Assembly: GCA_039545275.1 (NCBI GenBank)
Contig: BCHS01000019.1
Location: 248,001-312,000, forward strand
Length of the DNA stretch: 64,000 bases
Direction of reading: 5' to 3'
DNA from: Pseudomicrostroma phylloplanum
Lineage: Eukaryota; Basidiomycota; Exobasidiomycetes; Microstromatales
In this document: positions 1 through 10,941 of the stretch, in pieces
Numbering within the stretch: position 1 is the first letter of the stretch
Layout of the letters: the number at the start of each line of letters is the position of its first letter
Position numbers and translations under genes: made by a program
The notes under the pieces: generated by a model
What the model was told of the DNA's origin: nothing
Seen by the model: the letters and a program-made list of their open reading frames with translations, nothing else
The model's database searches: none

Positions 1-1
1 C

Positions 2-118
2 GCGGTGCAAATGGTACCAGTCGTGCGAGACGTCCTGCCCAACGAACTTGGCCCACACGAAGCGCTCCGCATGCTCCACCACGCCTTGGCGATACCGAGC
101 CTCTACGCCTTCGCCTGA
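2..118 (+). CDS. 3' end of a gene cut by the left edge, product unknown
   Basis: An open frame enters from the left edge and ends at a TGA at 116-118, giving 38 residues that end in SLYAFA. The stretch (VPVVRDVLPNELGPHEAL, then a leucine- and histidine-rich helix-like segment) looks like coding sequence rather than UTR, but I do not recognise a family. The start, any introns and most of the protein lie outside the window. It could be a chance open frame. Confidence 0.35.
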   Translation, partial: AVQMVPVVRDVLPNELGPHEALRMLHHALAIPSLYAFA

Positions 119-1786
119 GCTCGAACTTGCGGGCGACAGAGTCATCGTCTTCGGAGACTCTAGTCTGCTCCGGCTTCGACTCTTGTGAGTGTCAAGATAG
201 AGGCAGCGCTCACTGCCCACCTCCTTGTTCTTGTATCGTATCTTGTACAGGCACTTCTCCAACACGCTCTGCCACGCGCCTGTTTCCCCGCGTCAATTCC
301 CCACTTCCGTCAATCGCAGCTGCACGTCTCTTTCCGTATTCCGTTCTGCCTCACCCGGCCGGCAAGGAAGATGGTGCCTTACAAGGAGTGGGGTGATGAT
401 GATATTGCGGTTAGAAAGACAGATGATGCCTGACATTCTCAGGACCGTTTTGTCCGTTCCTTCGTTTCACAGCTGCCCTGATGCCAGCATCGAAGGGGAC
501 CGGGGGGCCACGGGTCCCATGCGAAAGCATACATGGACTGGCCTCGCATACACTCAGGAATATGACAGGGCCTTTCATGATCACGAGCATTATGGTAACT
601 GCACAGAGCCATTGAACACGACGAGGCAAGACGATGATCATGTATATATGGGGTAGTGAGTGAGATAGACGATGCAATACATGGTGCGATGTCGCCGATC
701 AGCTTGAAGAAGGCCGCCCACATTCGAGGTCGTCGGTGAGCTATTTTTGTCCAGCTGGGCAGGCTGGCAAGGCACAGATTCCGCGACATCTTCGTCGGTG
801 GCGGCCTTTGCAAGGCCGCTCTTCGTAAAGGCAATAGTATGTACCTTGCCACTCAGAAAGCCTCTGGACCACTCACATGCATATGAAAAGCACCGCTGGG
901 GAACGAAGCTGCGTGACGCTGCCGAACGACCCTGAAGCTAATACCACTGCCCACGCCGGCCTCTTCGATGCGCAAAAGAAGGACTGCAGCCACAGCTTCT
1001 GGTGCCTGACCGCCTCTTGCCTCCCGCTTCCAGTCTAGACCGTCCCGCCGGTCCCATTCAGTCCATGGTACAGCGCTTCGCGTTACCTGTGGGGGTTCGA
1101 GAGCTAGCTGCACAGGCCACTGCGGGACACAGAGGCGGAGGGTGGCAACGCGATAGGAAGCCACCTTCCCGTCGCGTGATGGCGGAGTTGCACAGATAGA
1201 CGAGACTGGCGCCACACAAGCAAACAAAAAGGGTGAGGCTTCCCCCGGAAGGTCCTTCTGGCACTCCACACTTGACCTTCGACCTTCACGGGGAGCAGGC
1301 AGCAAGACCTTCCGGGAAGCAGCAGTGCAAGGGTGCACCACAATCGCCACTGATGAGATGGGAATATGGACGTCGGGCCGCCGGTCCGTGAATCCGGCCG
1401 GCACTTTGCTGAGCCTTACATCTCGTCGGTCGGGAGACTCTCACCACGCCTGAAGCTTATCTTCGTGGCGCGAGAAGGGGTAATGGACTCTCGCTACAGT
1501 GCGACTAGACCTTCGGTCTCGTGAACATATTGCGAGGCATCTGTCTAAGCCACCAGTAGTAGGCAGTGGCAAGGGCCAGGGCCTAGGCAGGAAGCTCGAT
1601 GAGAGACTTGGTCCTTGCTCTAGGCTGACCGGCCGCTTTCGAGGGACATGATGCTACCTATAAGATCACAGAAGTTCAGAGTACGACGTCTTGGTCTGTC
1701 CTTGGGTCACCAATACTTCTCCTGCTCCCTTCATTTACCTTCTCTAAGCCTATCTCTTACCCTCTCTCCACACTATCTTGACCATC
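119..1786. other. intergenic region without a supported gene
   Basis: Several open frames of 60-180 codons exist on both strands, but they overlap each other, have no recognisable domain and show no consistent splice structure. The last part is the promoter and pyrimidine-rich leader (CTTACCCTCTCTCC-like) of the downstream membrane-protein gene. Confidence 0.6.
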
Positions 1787-3616
1787 ATGCCCTGCTGTGG
1801 ACGTTGGCGTGGGCGCCATGTCTGTTCTCATTTCATCTTCCCGATGCTCATCGTGATGGTGGCGAACATCATGTGGCTCACTACTGAGCTCTCCGGGCCC
1901 TTCTTGCCCACGGACAAGGTCAAGAACATCCTCCAGCAAGTCGTCACACCAATCGTATCGTTTGGGATCACCTCTGTCGCTCTGAAAGTCGCCATTGGCG
2001 TCAGATGGAATTCAGCTCGTAGCACAAATGGTGTCAAGCTCAGTGATCTGCTGAGTAGCTCAACCAGGGCCAACTTCTTCCGCGCGACCGGCTCTCGTGA
2101 GCGAATGCTTTACTTGCTTGTTGCCGCCGCAAATTTTCAGAATCTCCTCATGAACGTTGGACCCGTGAGGGAAATTCTCGTCCCTGGCTTTACTACCAAC
2201 ATCGGTGGCAGGGTTTGGTTCCCCAGAGACAATCCAGATGCGCCGCTACAAGCACAATGGTGGACCTCCAATGATGCCGTTGTACAGCCAGTGAATATTG
2301 ACGACTACATACGCAAGGCAAAGCTTCACAATCCCAACGTAACGTTCTCGCCTGCACTCCTGGCCTATTCCCAGTTCGACTACTTTAATCTCTCACTCGA
2401 CCGTACGGGTGAAGCTCCGGCTATGGAGATTGAGATACCCACAGTATTTCTCGCTGGTCAGAACTTCGAAGCCGCGAGCTTTAGGTCCGACCCTAAAGAT
2501 TATTGGGACGATCTCTATCCCTCCAACGCGACTGACCTCTATACGATTCAATTTGGTTGGACGTACTTCTCCGATGTGGACCTCGAACAGATCAAGCTTT
2601 GCATCACCCCTTTGCAAATGAGTGACGAAGATGACTTTGCATGTGTTCTGATGCGCTATCAAAGTGTCACAGCCTCCGTAGCGTATGATCACAACGGCAG
2701 GATTCTTGGCTCTGAAATACTCGGTCGCAACAAGAGCGTCAGCCAATACACTTCCAGCTACATCGATGGCAGCTCTTTCGACGAAGAGTTGCCAACATGG
2801 GATCTCAACATGGCTACGAACCTCATTACACAGACATTATACGGAGAATTGTCTGGTGTCTGGCTCGACAGGGACGTACCTGGGACCTATGGCATCTACA
2901 GACCCTCAACGCCGTATCCGATCGTTGGCATCGCTGCGTACGTCGCGGCTGCAACAGGCACACTCTTGCTCCTGTGTAGCCTCTTGAGCCACTTGGACCC
3001 GAAGGAGGCGACGGAGCCAGCGGGACTACTCGCCCTCTCGCGGTGGCCAGCAGAGCTAGCAGCCCAACTCTACGACACCAGGGAGAGTCTCTCCAAGGCA
3101 GGTAAGAAGCGAGTCTTCCTCCACGAAAAAGGTCCCAAAGATTGGGTTTTAAGCTCAGAGAGATCTGTGGCCCCGGCGGTCGTCCAGCTGCCCTACCAGA
3201 CCGGTCCTCAGCTCCCCTACCAATCCCAGGATGTAGTCGAGAAGCCGCCCCGTCTTCCCCGACCTTCGATGCCAAAGCGTCTCTCCTCGTCCTCCTCGAA
3301 CAAGCGCCACTCAGACAGCTACCGCGTCAGTCGACCCAGCTACTCCTCACGGCCCAGCTACCAAAGTCGACCCAGCTACCACTCCAGGTCAAGCTATACT
3401 CCCCCATCACCACCGTCGCCTCCGGGATCGCCATCGCCACCGCGTCCGAGTTACCCATCACGCCCGAGCTACCACTCTCGACCGAGCTACCACTCGCGAC
3501 CGAGCTCGCGAGAGCTACTCTCTGGATCTAGATCGAGGTCCATGTCTAGGTCGAGGGGCCAGGACGAGTTCTTTGAGCCGGAGTATGTGCCGGAGATGTA
3601 CGAGAGTCGTAGGTAG
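1787..3616 (+). CDS. membrane protein with Ser/Pro/Tyr repeat tail, unknown function
   Basis: A single exon of 609 codons. I chose the ATG at 1787; the frame opens at a TTG three codons earlier, which is not a likely eukaryotic start. Hydrophobic segments lie near residues 16-34, 47-72 and 376-402, so an ectodomain of about 300 residues is probably enclosed by membrane segments. It carries several N-x-S/T sites. The last ~200 residues are predicted cytoplasmic and disordered, with a serine run and eight or so copies of an RPSY-type motif from about residue 516. I do not recognise the family; large membrane proteins with a disordered basic tail are common lineage-specific genes in smut-type fungi. 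No function is claimed. Confidence 0.75.
   Translation: MPCCGRWRGRHVCSHFIFPMLIVMVANIMWLTTELSGPFLPTDKVKNILQQVVTPIVSFGITSVALKVAIGVRWNSARSTNGVKLSDLLSSSTRANFFRATGSRERMLYLLVAAANFQNLLMNVGPVREILVPGFTTNIGGRVWFPRDNPDAPLQAQWWTSNDAVVQPVNIDDYIRKAKLHNPNVTFSPALLAYSQFDYFNLSLDRTGEAPAMEIEIPTVFLAGQNFEAASFRSDPKDYWDDLYPSNATDLYTIQFGWTYFSDVDLEQIKLCITPLQMSDEDDFACVLMRYQSVTASVAYDHNGRILGSEILGRNKSVSQYTSSYIDGSSFDEELPTWDLNMATNLITQTLYGELSGVWLDRDVPGTYGIYRPSTPYPIVGIAAYVAAATGTLLLLCSLLSHLDPKEATEPAGLLALSRWPAELAAQLYDTRESLSKAGKKRVFLHEKGPKDWVLSSERSVAPAVVQLPYQTGPQLPYQSQDVVEKPPRLPRPSMPKRLSSSSSNKRHSDSYRVSRPSYSSRPSYQSRPSYHSRSSYTPPSPPSPPGSPSPPRPSYPSRPSYHSRPSYHSRPSSRELLSGSRSRSMSRSRGQDEFFEPEYVPEMYESRR
3326..3510 (+). repeat. coding repeat, S-R-P-S-Y units
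   Basis: In-frame degenerate tandem units encode (S)RPSY(x)S in the C-terminal tail of the membrane protein at 1787-3616, broken once by a proline-rich linker (SPPSPPGSPSPP). Unit spacing is 6-7 codons with mixed synonymous codons, so it is a protein-level repeat rather than a recent DNA duplication. Confidence 0.85.
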
Positions 3617-4254
3617 GCGAGGGACATGAGAGAGGCGTGGTGGCTTTGATCTTCGCTTTCTTGCTTTGTTCGTTCGTTCATTCGTGGTCGTGTCGTCTTG
3701 TTTCTGCTGATCATGTCACCGTTGCTTCACCTGCGTCACCGTCACCTTCTTCTGCTCAATCAATGGCTCGTTTCCCTTTCAGCCCGCGTGACACTGGCTG
3801 CCCTCATCACATCTCATTCCATCTCATCAGTATGATCAAAGTAGTGCAGAGTCATCGTGAGCATGATCGTATCGTGAACAGTAATTACACATGAGGATCG
3901 GAGAGGGCATGATCATATACAAGTGGTAGCGGGGATGACGCTGAGGATGATGCAGGTGGAGATGATGAGAATGGTTCTGACTTGAGAGAGACTTCGAGAG
4001 GGATTGAGGTGGGGCATGTTGCGACTGACTGAGTAATTGATAGAGTGATGAGGACCAAAGCTTGTATGAACGAATCCGCATGAGGAGGAAGAGTGGGAGG
4101 GTAGCAGAAGATGAGATCCAGACTGGAAGAACAATGCAGATAGTAAGCACCCACTTCCATGCCTCCACTACCGCCTCACCACCTCACCTCCCCACCTCTA
4201 CTCACCTCTCTCTCCTTTGTCTTTTCCACCTCTCTCTCCTTTGTCTTTTCCACC
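3617..4254. other. convergent intergenic region
   Basis: Lies between the 3' ends of the two membrane-protein genes. It contains only low-complexity ORFs and a 24-bp tandem duplication at 4203-4250. No gene is supported. Confidence 0.6.
4203..4250. repeat. 24-bp tandem duplication, two exact copies
   Basis: The pyrimidine-rich unit beginning CACCTCTCTCTCC and ending GTCTTTTC is present twice head to tail (4203-4226 and 4227-4250), followed by the first bases of a third copy. It sits just beyond the stop codon of the minus-strand gene at 4255-4836, in its 3' UTR. Confidence 0.9.
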
Positions 4255-4836
4255 TCACATCCTAGCAAAGTCCCTATCCACAATACACTCCAGCGTCACA
4301 ACCTGAATCGACGTCAACCCCAGACTAAGCACCCCACCCACAAACCAACTGAGTCCAAAAAGTCCACTGCCCGCTCCCCTGCACAACGTCTGCCAAACCG
4401 CTGCCCCATGTGCCAGGAGAGCGAGGGTCCAAGGTGCGAGGCAGAGCAGGCGGGAGGTAGGATTTGTTCGATCACCGGAGTCCGTCAAGATGAAGGGGAG
4501 GGCGGAGAGGTAGGTGAGACCGTAGGGTGTTGCGAAGAGGGCTAGAGTGCGGAGCAGGGAGAGGAGAGTAGGGGAGAGGAAGTAGAGGGCTAGGAGAGCG
4601 CCAAGGGCGTAGAAGGGGCCGTTTGTTTGCAGCCAGTTTGGAGAGACAGGCCTACTCGAGGAGGAAGAGGAGGAAGGTTTGGAGGTGCTAGTGCTAGGGG
4701 AGGGGGAAGAAGAGGAGGGCCGTGCTGCCGAGGAAGTCGAGGTACGGGCCGAAGGCAGGGACACGCCTGCCGATTGCTCCTTTACGGCTGGGAGGATCGT
4801 CTGGGGGAAGAGGGGATCTAGGCTTGCCGATGTCAT
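4255..4836 (-). CDS. small multi-pass membrane protein, unknown function
   Basis: A single exon of 193 codons with an ATG at 4836. The first ~65 residues are Ser/Pro-rich and disordered. The rest holds about four hydrophobic segments: roughly residues 75-95 (FYALGALLALYFL), 96-115, 128-148 and 155-178. There is no catalytic motif and I do not recognise a family. The alternation of a disordered cytosolic N-terminus and a compact hydrophobic core resembles small ER or Golgi accessory proteins, but that is only analogy. Its promoter is shared head-to-head with the small protein at 5824. Confidence 0.65.
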   Translation of the reverse strand: MTSASLDPLFPQTILPAVKEQSAGVSLPSARTSTSSAARPSSSSPSPSTSTSKPSSSSSSSRPVSPNWLQTNGPFYALGALLALYFLSPTLLSLLRTLALFATPYGLTYLSALPFILTDSGDRTNPTSRLLCLAPWTLALLAHGAAVWQTLCRGAGSGLFGLSWFVGGVLSLGLTSIQVVTLECIVDRDFARM

Positions 4837-5441
4837 TGTGGAGAGTGTAGAGGAGGGCGTGCGAGGTACGAGGTAGGGAACAGCAGCACTAGCTCCTGAA
4901 GCTGGCTGGTGAAGCTAGCTGCAAGAGAAAGGGGGAAGGAGAGGCCCCGGTGGGTAGGTGATGCTGACGTGCGTTTGCGTGTGCGTGTAGGGTAAGCAGC
5001 GATGTCGAGTGAGTGCGACGATTGCCGGCAGTGAGGGTAGAAATGGAAGTCAAGAGTGAAGAAGCAAGAAGCAAAGATGGCCGGAAGGTGCATCCCTTGC
5101 CATCTCTTGCCATGCCATCGTACCTCATCTCGGGTGCTTTCAGTTTCCCCACCCCCCCTTCTTCCCGTCCAGGCCGGACCAAGCCCAGACTCAGACTGAG
5201 ACTGAGACGGAGGGCTGGCCTTTCAACGCTGCCTGCTAGCGTCTGTCATCACCTCCGCACCCTCTCCTCCACTCCACTCCGAACAGCCTGAAAAAGGAGC
5301 CGTCCCCCCCCCTGCCTGCCTGCTGCTGCCGCTGCTGCCGTTGCCGTGTTGAACAAGGGCAAAGGAAGCTGTGTTGCTGTGTCTGCTGCGTGCTGTGTGC
5401 ATCATGTTGTGGGGTAGTGGGCTCCGCTGCAAAAGTCGTCT

Positions 5442-5458
5442 CCCCCCCCCCCCCCCCC
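5442..5458. repeat. poly-C tract, 17 bases
   Basis: An uninterrupted run of C on the plus strand within the divergent promoter region, preceded at about 5307 by a shorter C run. Similar C tracts occur at 22908-22944 and 23109-23121, always on the plus strand. Confidence 0.9.
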
Positions 5459-5625
5459 TCGGGTAGGAAGCCTGTGTGTCATTGATGCCCACCAGGCGAG
5501 GCCCAGGCGCATGTTCTATTCGATAAAAGTGCAGGCAAGGCAAGTCAAGTCGAAGCACCGCCCTCCCTGCTTTCAATGCTCGCAGCCCACGCCTCGCTTG
5601 CACTTGCTCTTTCCCCACCTCAACA

Positions 5626-5652
5626 CGCCACGCCACGCCACGCCACGCCACG
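5626..5652. repeat. (CGCCA)n pentanucleotide microsatellite
   Basis: Five to six tandem CGCCA units sit about 180 bp upstream of the ATG at 5824. Confidence 0.85.
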
Positions 5653-5823
5653 CACTTGCACTTGCACTCACACATGCACATGCACATGCTCCGCCTCCGC
5701 TCACCTTGAATGCACCTCACCCCCGCTTCACCCCCCCAGCGTCCGCCGAGCTCAGCCTGAGTTACCTCCACCATTCACGTACACGTTTGCGTTTGATCTA
5801 GCACAGTATAGCACTAGCACAAA

Positions 5824-6204
5824 ATGCCCACAGATGTCAAATCTAGGGACCCTCCTCCCGACCTGCATAAAGTCATCAGCTACTGTGAAGCAGGCTTCAA
5901 AGGATGTCTATTCTGGAAGAGTGCGGGAGGAAAGTTTTCGGATATAGCTAAAGCCGTTGATGAGTTGGAGGGCAAGACGAACCAGCAGGGGTTTACACTT
6001 GGGCTTATTAAACACAAGGATGAGGAAGCCACGGATTGCTGCGACAAGAGGGGTTATGTGACGGGAATGATCTTTGTAGGGGATGGGAACGACTTGGGAT
6101 GGATACAAGAGGGAGACTGGGACAAGATCAACACCCTCGAGTTTGCCGAACCTGGGCTACACGACATTGCGACCAATTCGCTATGGCTGATAAAGTTCTC
6201 CTAA
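5824..6204 (+). CDS. small cysteine-containing protein, unknown function
   Basis: A single exon of 126 codons; the ATG is preceded by CACAAA, a good fungal start context. The protein has Cys at about 22, 28 and a CC pair near 76-77, no signal peptide and no membrane segment, and ends in aromatic/aliphatic residues (SLWLIKFS). The order of Cys-containing, Gly-rich and aromatic segments is faintly like a beta/gamma-crystallin fold (SYCEAGFKGCLFW...), but I could not establish the defining motif, so no function is given. It converges on BMS1 with a 216-bp gap. Confidence 0.6.
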   Translation: MPTDVKSRDPPPDLHKVISYCEAGFKGCLFWKSAGGKFSDIAKAVDELEGKTNQQGFTLGLIKHKDEEATDCCDKRGYVTGMIFVGDGNDLGWIQEGDWDKINTLEFAEPGLHDIATNSLWLIKFS

Positions 6205-6420
6205 GAAACACGTAGAGGGTGGACGATGACGATATCAGAGTTGCTTCAGCAGACGCTCCGTCCAATGTAGAACCTCAATTCACGGGATCACTGAATATCG
6301 AGGCTTTGCCTGCCGTGATGTGTCACTTCATGTATGTGAGAGGCAAGGCAAGAGTACACAGGTGTCCCTGAATAGACACCCAAGATGCGATGCTCCGCGC
6401 TGAACGGTCACGCTGCCCGC

Positions 6421-9400
6421 TCAATCTCCCCTCGCCTTGCTCGTCTGCTTTGCCCTCTTTGCCTCCTTCTGTCCCTCCTTTCTGAAATAGTCCTTCGACT
6501 CTGCCTTTCTCTTCCTCTCTTTCCCCTCTTCCTTTTCCTTAATCTTTTCCCTCCTCTCACTCTTGCGTTCCTCCTGCTTCTTGGCCCTCTTTGCCACTTT
6601 GGCCTTTTGCACAGCCTGCATCTGCTGCAAGAGGGCTACAGCCTCCCTCTCGGGCTTCTCCATCACCACGGCCCTCTTCTGCAGGTAGGTGGGTTTGCCT
6701 TGCTTCTTCATCTGCTTGGGCTTAGAGGCATAAGGGAGGGCGGCTTGTAGCTTGCGAGGGATCTTGAGCTTGTTGAACTTGCGCTCCTCGGGACGGTCCG
6801 TGATGGGCTTGTAGATTGAGTTGACCGGGCGGGGCGTCTTGATCTTCTCGTCGTAGCGCACTTTACCCGTCAGACGCATGCCAGTCCAAGCTCGGTCCCC
6901 AGTAGAAGACTCAGGGTCGATGGGAGACAGGAGAGAGGTCACGGCATTGTAGTACCGTCGAGGGTGGAGGGAGTACCAGGCGCGCAGGAAGATGATGTCG
7001 CTCATCAGCAGCTTGTCCTCAAAGGTAGCTCTGAACCAGCCCTCTGGCTTAGCAAGCGCCTTCTTCACCTGTCCACGGATACCCGAAACCGTCTTGATGT
7101 TGGCTCCCTCGAATTTAGCCACTTCGAGACTAGAGGTGAACATCTCCTTGACAAAGGCAGTATTCTTGAAGACCTTGGCGGGGTATCCAGTCAGCTTGAG
7201 CTTCTTGACAATTTTGTGTGCACCGGAGCCAGAGTCGACGTCCAGGACCGTACCCGTGGCGGAGATCCTGAACGAGGCCACACTCGATGAGAGAGTATTG
7301 AAGGCGCAGAAGCCCGTGTTGGGCCGAGCAGCAGGAGCCCAGAATGTGGCCAGACAGTGCATATGCTCCGGAGTGTACTTGAGCATCCGGTTGCGCGTCC
7401 CATCGTCCATCGAGTAGATGGGGATAGACTGGAAGCGACGCCAGCCCATACTGAATATGAGCGGGTCGTTCGTCTTCAGTATCTTATGGTGCCATCTGTG
7501 GCGCTTGATCCTCACTTGCACAAAACCGTACGTCTCCTCTGAGCTCAACAGACCACCTACTAGGAGAGGCGACCGAGGGTCGAAATATTCCACCAGCTCG
7601 TATGGCACAGCAGTGAACTCGATGCGGAGGTAGCAGCCAGGTCGGTAGCCCTCGATGGCATGTCGCGTAGCCTCGTCCGAGTTCTCGAATTCGGCCCGAT
7701 TGGCAGCTGCCTGCCTTGCCAGCTCAGCCTTTTGCGTCTCGTACCAGTCCTTCTCCCCTTCTCCGCCTTCATCGTCGTCGTCGTACTGCTCGTCGAACTT
7801 CTTCTTGAGAGCTTCCTTCTTGGCCGCAAGGGCCTTCTCCCGCGCCACCTCGGGGTCCTCATCAACGTCCCGACCAGCATCCGCGTCCTCGCCATCTTCA
7901 TCATCGAAGCCTGCGCCTGCATCCTCATCTGCACCCTCCTCGCCCTCCTCGCCTTCTCTGTTCCCCGTTATGAAGAGGTGGCGGATCGAATCTAGGGCAG
8001 CCTCGTCATTCCACTTGTCCAGATCGTCCTGCGACCACCGCAGGGCACTCTGATCGGGCACCAGATCTGCTTCGTCATCGAGGGCTGAAGTCGCTCCGTT
8101 GCCATTGCCGTTGTCTTGACGAGCCAGCTGGAAGAAGTCATCATCACCTTCGTCGTCGTCTGCTAGCCGGATCTCGTCACGGTCGTCATCCCGATCGGGC
8201 TGCGTCTTGCCCATCGCAATGTCCAGAGGCGAAAGAGTCGAATTGTAGATGAGCTTCATCAGATCTGGCTTGCGCCTGTGCTTGTTGGCTTCCACTGTAG
8301 CCTGAGCCTTGGCTGCGAGGTTGCGCTTCCAGGGGGCCGCACTGCTCTCCGGTTGACCCTCATCCTCATCGTCCTCGTCCTCGTCCTCGTCCTCGCCGGA
8401 GCCAAAGCCCATGTCAGAGTCGCTCTCAGCAAAAGCGAGCTCTCGGTCGACGTCATCGTCCGAGTCCTCTGCTAGTCCACGGGATGGACCTGCGCCAGTG
8501 TAATTGAGATCATCATCGTCTCCGTCTTCCGATGCATCCTCATCCTCATCATCGTCATCGTCGTCGCCTCCGACATCATCGAAGGCAGCCTTCCTTCCGC
8601 TCTTCTTGCCATTGGAGCCACTAGCAGCAGCAGTCAGAGGTGCCTCGTCTTCTTCAAAGAGTCGAAGCTCGCCATCCTGTCCCAAGCCTCGATCGCCCAG
8701 AGTCCTCTTGGCATCCTGTAGCTTCATGACCATTGCCTCTCCCTCTCCTGCGCCTTCATCATCCCCGTCATCCCCTTCCTCGCCCTCTGCACGTTGCTTG
8801 CGGGTGAAATTGCCGGGGACATTGATATAGACTGCGTCCTTGTCGAACATGACTCCGCCTACGTCTGAGAAGGGCGCATGGACGAGCTTGTGCTTGTCAT
8901 CGAGCCGCCGTCGTTTTTCGCTCTCTGTCGTGGGCAGCGGGCAGGGGTCCGAGAGCTTTTCGATGGAAGAGATGGTCATGTCTCCCACGCCAGGAACGTG
9001 GACGCGTTGGTTGGGCCTCATGTTGGTCCCCCGCAGGTAGCCATACACTGTGATCCTCCGGTCTGCCTTTGGCTGGGTTCTGATCTGCTCCCGACTAGTG
9101 AGATCCTCGAATCGGTCCGCAAGTACGTAGGGGTGAGAATTGCGAAAGGTCAATGGCCTGTACTTCATCACGCTGATGAAGCGGCTCAGGTTCGCCACCT
9201 CTGTATCGGGATATCGCCCATTGATAATACCACTCAGGTAGAAGAGCTTAGCTCCGGCATATACTTCTGTCCAGAAGCGAGACTTCAGCCTCTTCTTAGT
9301 TGCTCTCAGAGTTGCAGACTTCTTGATCAGATCGAGGTGGGACAGGATGCCGATGACCTTGGGGAATCCGTGAGCTTGCAGGATATTGAGAAATTCCATC

Positions 9401-9954
9401 GTCTCCATTTCGAAGCCGAAGGAGCCGTCGATCATGAGCAGCACCAGATCTGCAATTTTGCCAATGTCGATCATTGAATTGAGGTCGTTGCCGCATTCGA
9501 TGAATGTCAATCGCCTCTTCTTGCCTGAGAAGGGTGTGTGAGAGAGAAGCCGATGTGAGCAATCTGCCAGGCTGATGAGCCGCGCCGCTCCCCATGTCTG
9601 CTACTCACCACTGACGACGGTCACGGGACCTCTGATGTCCTTCAATGTATGCTTTGTGAATCTCCTGATCAGACTGCGCATCAGCGTCGTCTTTCCCACA
9701 CCCTGAGGTCCCACGATGGCAATGATGACCGGAGGCGCCTCGTCCTCGCTGGTCCGACTGACGAGGGGCACATGCAGCCTCTGCTGGTCCCTCTCTGCAT
9801 TACGCAAGATCTGCTTGTGAGCTACATTGGGGTTAGCATTGACAAAGGCTCGCGGGTTGTAGCCCTTGGAGTGGCGGTTGGCCTCCTTCTGGGCCTTCTT
9901 GTCCGTCTGGCTCGCATGGTGAGACTTGTGCTTCTGGCCCGTGGGATCCGACAT
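6421..9954 (-). CDS. BMS1: ribosome biogenesis GTPase Bms1
   Basis: Two exons (9954-9609 and 9524-6421) joined across an 84-bp GTGAGT...CAG intron give 1149 residues, close to yeast Bms1. The intron falls after VTVVSG, and the joined sequence reads [15 protein letters not shown], the conserved continuation. The P-loop GPQGVGKT is at residues 82-89, followed by the GTPase-like domain and the AARP2CN region. A long acidic Asp/Glu region covers the middle, then the RIBIOP_C/DUF663 domain ([15 protein letters not shown]), and a basic Lys/Arg-rich tail. Bms1 is an essential nucleolar GTPase that binds Rcl1 and U3 snoRNP in the SSU processome for early cleavages of 18S pre-rRNA (family knowledge). 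Nearby NOP9 and eIF3i act on the same subunit. Confidence 0.97.
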
Positions 9955-10941
9955 GGTGGCAGAGGCCCAGGAGAAGTGATGTTGGCCGTCGCTCTAGAGC
10001 GAGGCGAGCGAGATGGCAATCGACAAGAGCGAGAGCGTGGGTATGATGAAAGGGGGAAGCTGCTGGTGTCTGGCCGAAGCGTAGGAAGTGGTACCACTCA
10101 CCCACCCGCTCTCCGGCCAGGTCGCCTCAAAATTTCTGCTGCCGCCTGAGCGGAGTTTAGCCGAGGCAAGGAACCTCGCAAGGACGCGGATACGCAGAGA
10201 CCAACACTCTCACAGGCAGTGATCGCAGCAGTGACACCACCTGCCTAAGAATCCCAAGGCGATCAGGACAATGATGAAGCTCGGCCGTTCCTCTGACTGT
10301 CGCGACTTGCCCACAGGAAGTGAGTTTCTCCTACCGTATGGCATTCCCGGCCACCAGGCAGGGGGCCTTGGGACACCTGACGCAGCCTCAGGCACCGGAT
10401 GCTCGAAGTACTACCGAGGCAACAGTCACCAAGTAACAGAGGGTCAGACACCCGGCATCTTCACTATTAACTAATAAAGCCAGAATGCTGATTGCTGGGG
10501 CTTGTCAATGACGATGATCGAAGGTCGAGCGAGGGTCATGGACGGCGCCCATCGGAGATTTGTGGGCGTGATCGCGGAAGTGGAGAAATTGGCTGCAGCA
10601 TCCCGCTTCAACTTCTACGGAAGTGGTGCGGCCGTAGAGCCATTACCGTTTCGCACACTCTCTTCTTCCTACGCAGACTCTGTTCCGTACCACTCGCCTC
10701 TCCACGCTCTCTACCTTACCTTCTTTCAAAGTCGGCGCTTTGGTCGTCGGACTCCACCACTCTCTTTCACCCTCCTTTCTTACGGCCCTAGCGGTCTGAT
10801 ACGACACTCGACTCGAAGACCTCTGGCAGGCAACTTCGATCCTGACGATCTTGACGATCTTGACGCATTGACAGATTACTTGACCCTTGCTCCCCACTCA
10901 CTACTCCTCAATCACTCCTATAGACAGACTTTTAGATTACC
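9955..10941. other. divergent promoter region
   Basis: Lies between the BMS1 start (minus) and the disordered-protein gene at 10942 (plus). An open frame at 10502-11056 runs through its right half and into the next gene in another frame; it has no domain and is probably 5' leader. No other signal was seen. Confidence 0.55.

Larger units (their letters stand above)
4837..5823. other. divergent promoter region with simple repeats
   Basis: Separates the minus-strand gene ending at 4836 from the plus-strand gene starting at 5824. It holds a 17-base C run (5442-5458), a (CGCCA)n tract around 5626-5652 followed by TGCACT/ACATGC-type alternation, and a GCTGCTGCC stretch near 5320. The ORFs across it are compositional and not supported as genes. 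Confidence 0.6.

Noticed and set aside
225..1404. several 60-180-codon ORFs on both strands near the left edge
   Set aside because: Mutually overlapping, no recognisable motif, many start at non-ATG codons.
1510..1525. short hairpin AGACC-TTC-GGTCT
   Set aside because: Five-base stem only, no terminator context in a eukaryotic genome.
3326..3510. CRISPR-like regular repeat
   Set aside because: Eukaryotic coding repeat with degenerate units and no spacers.
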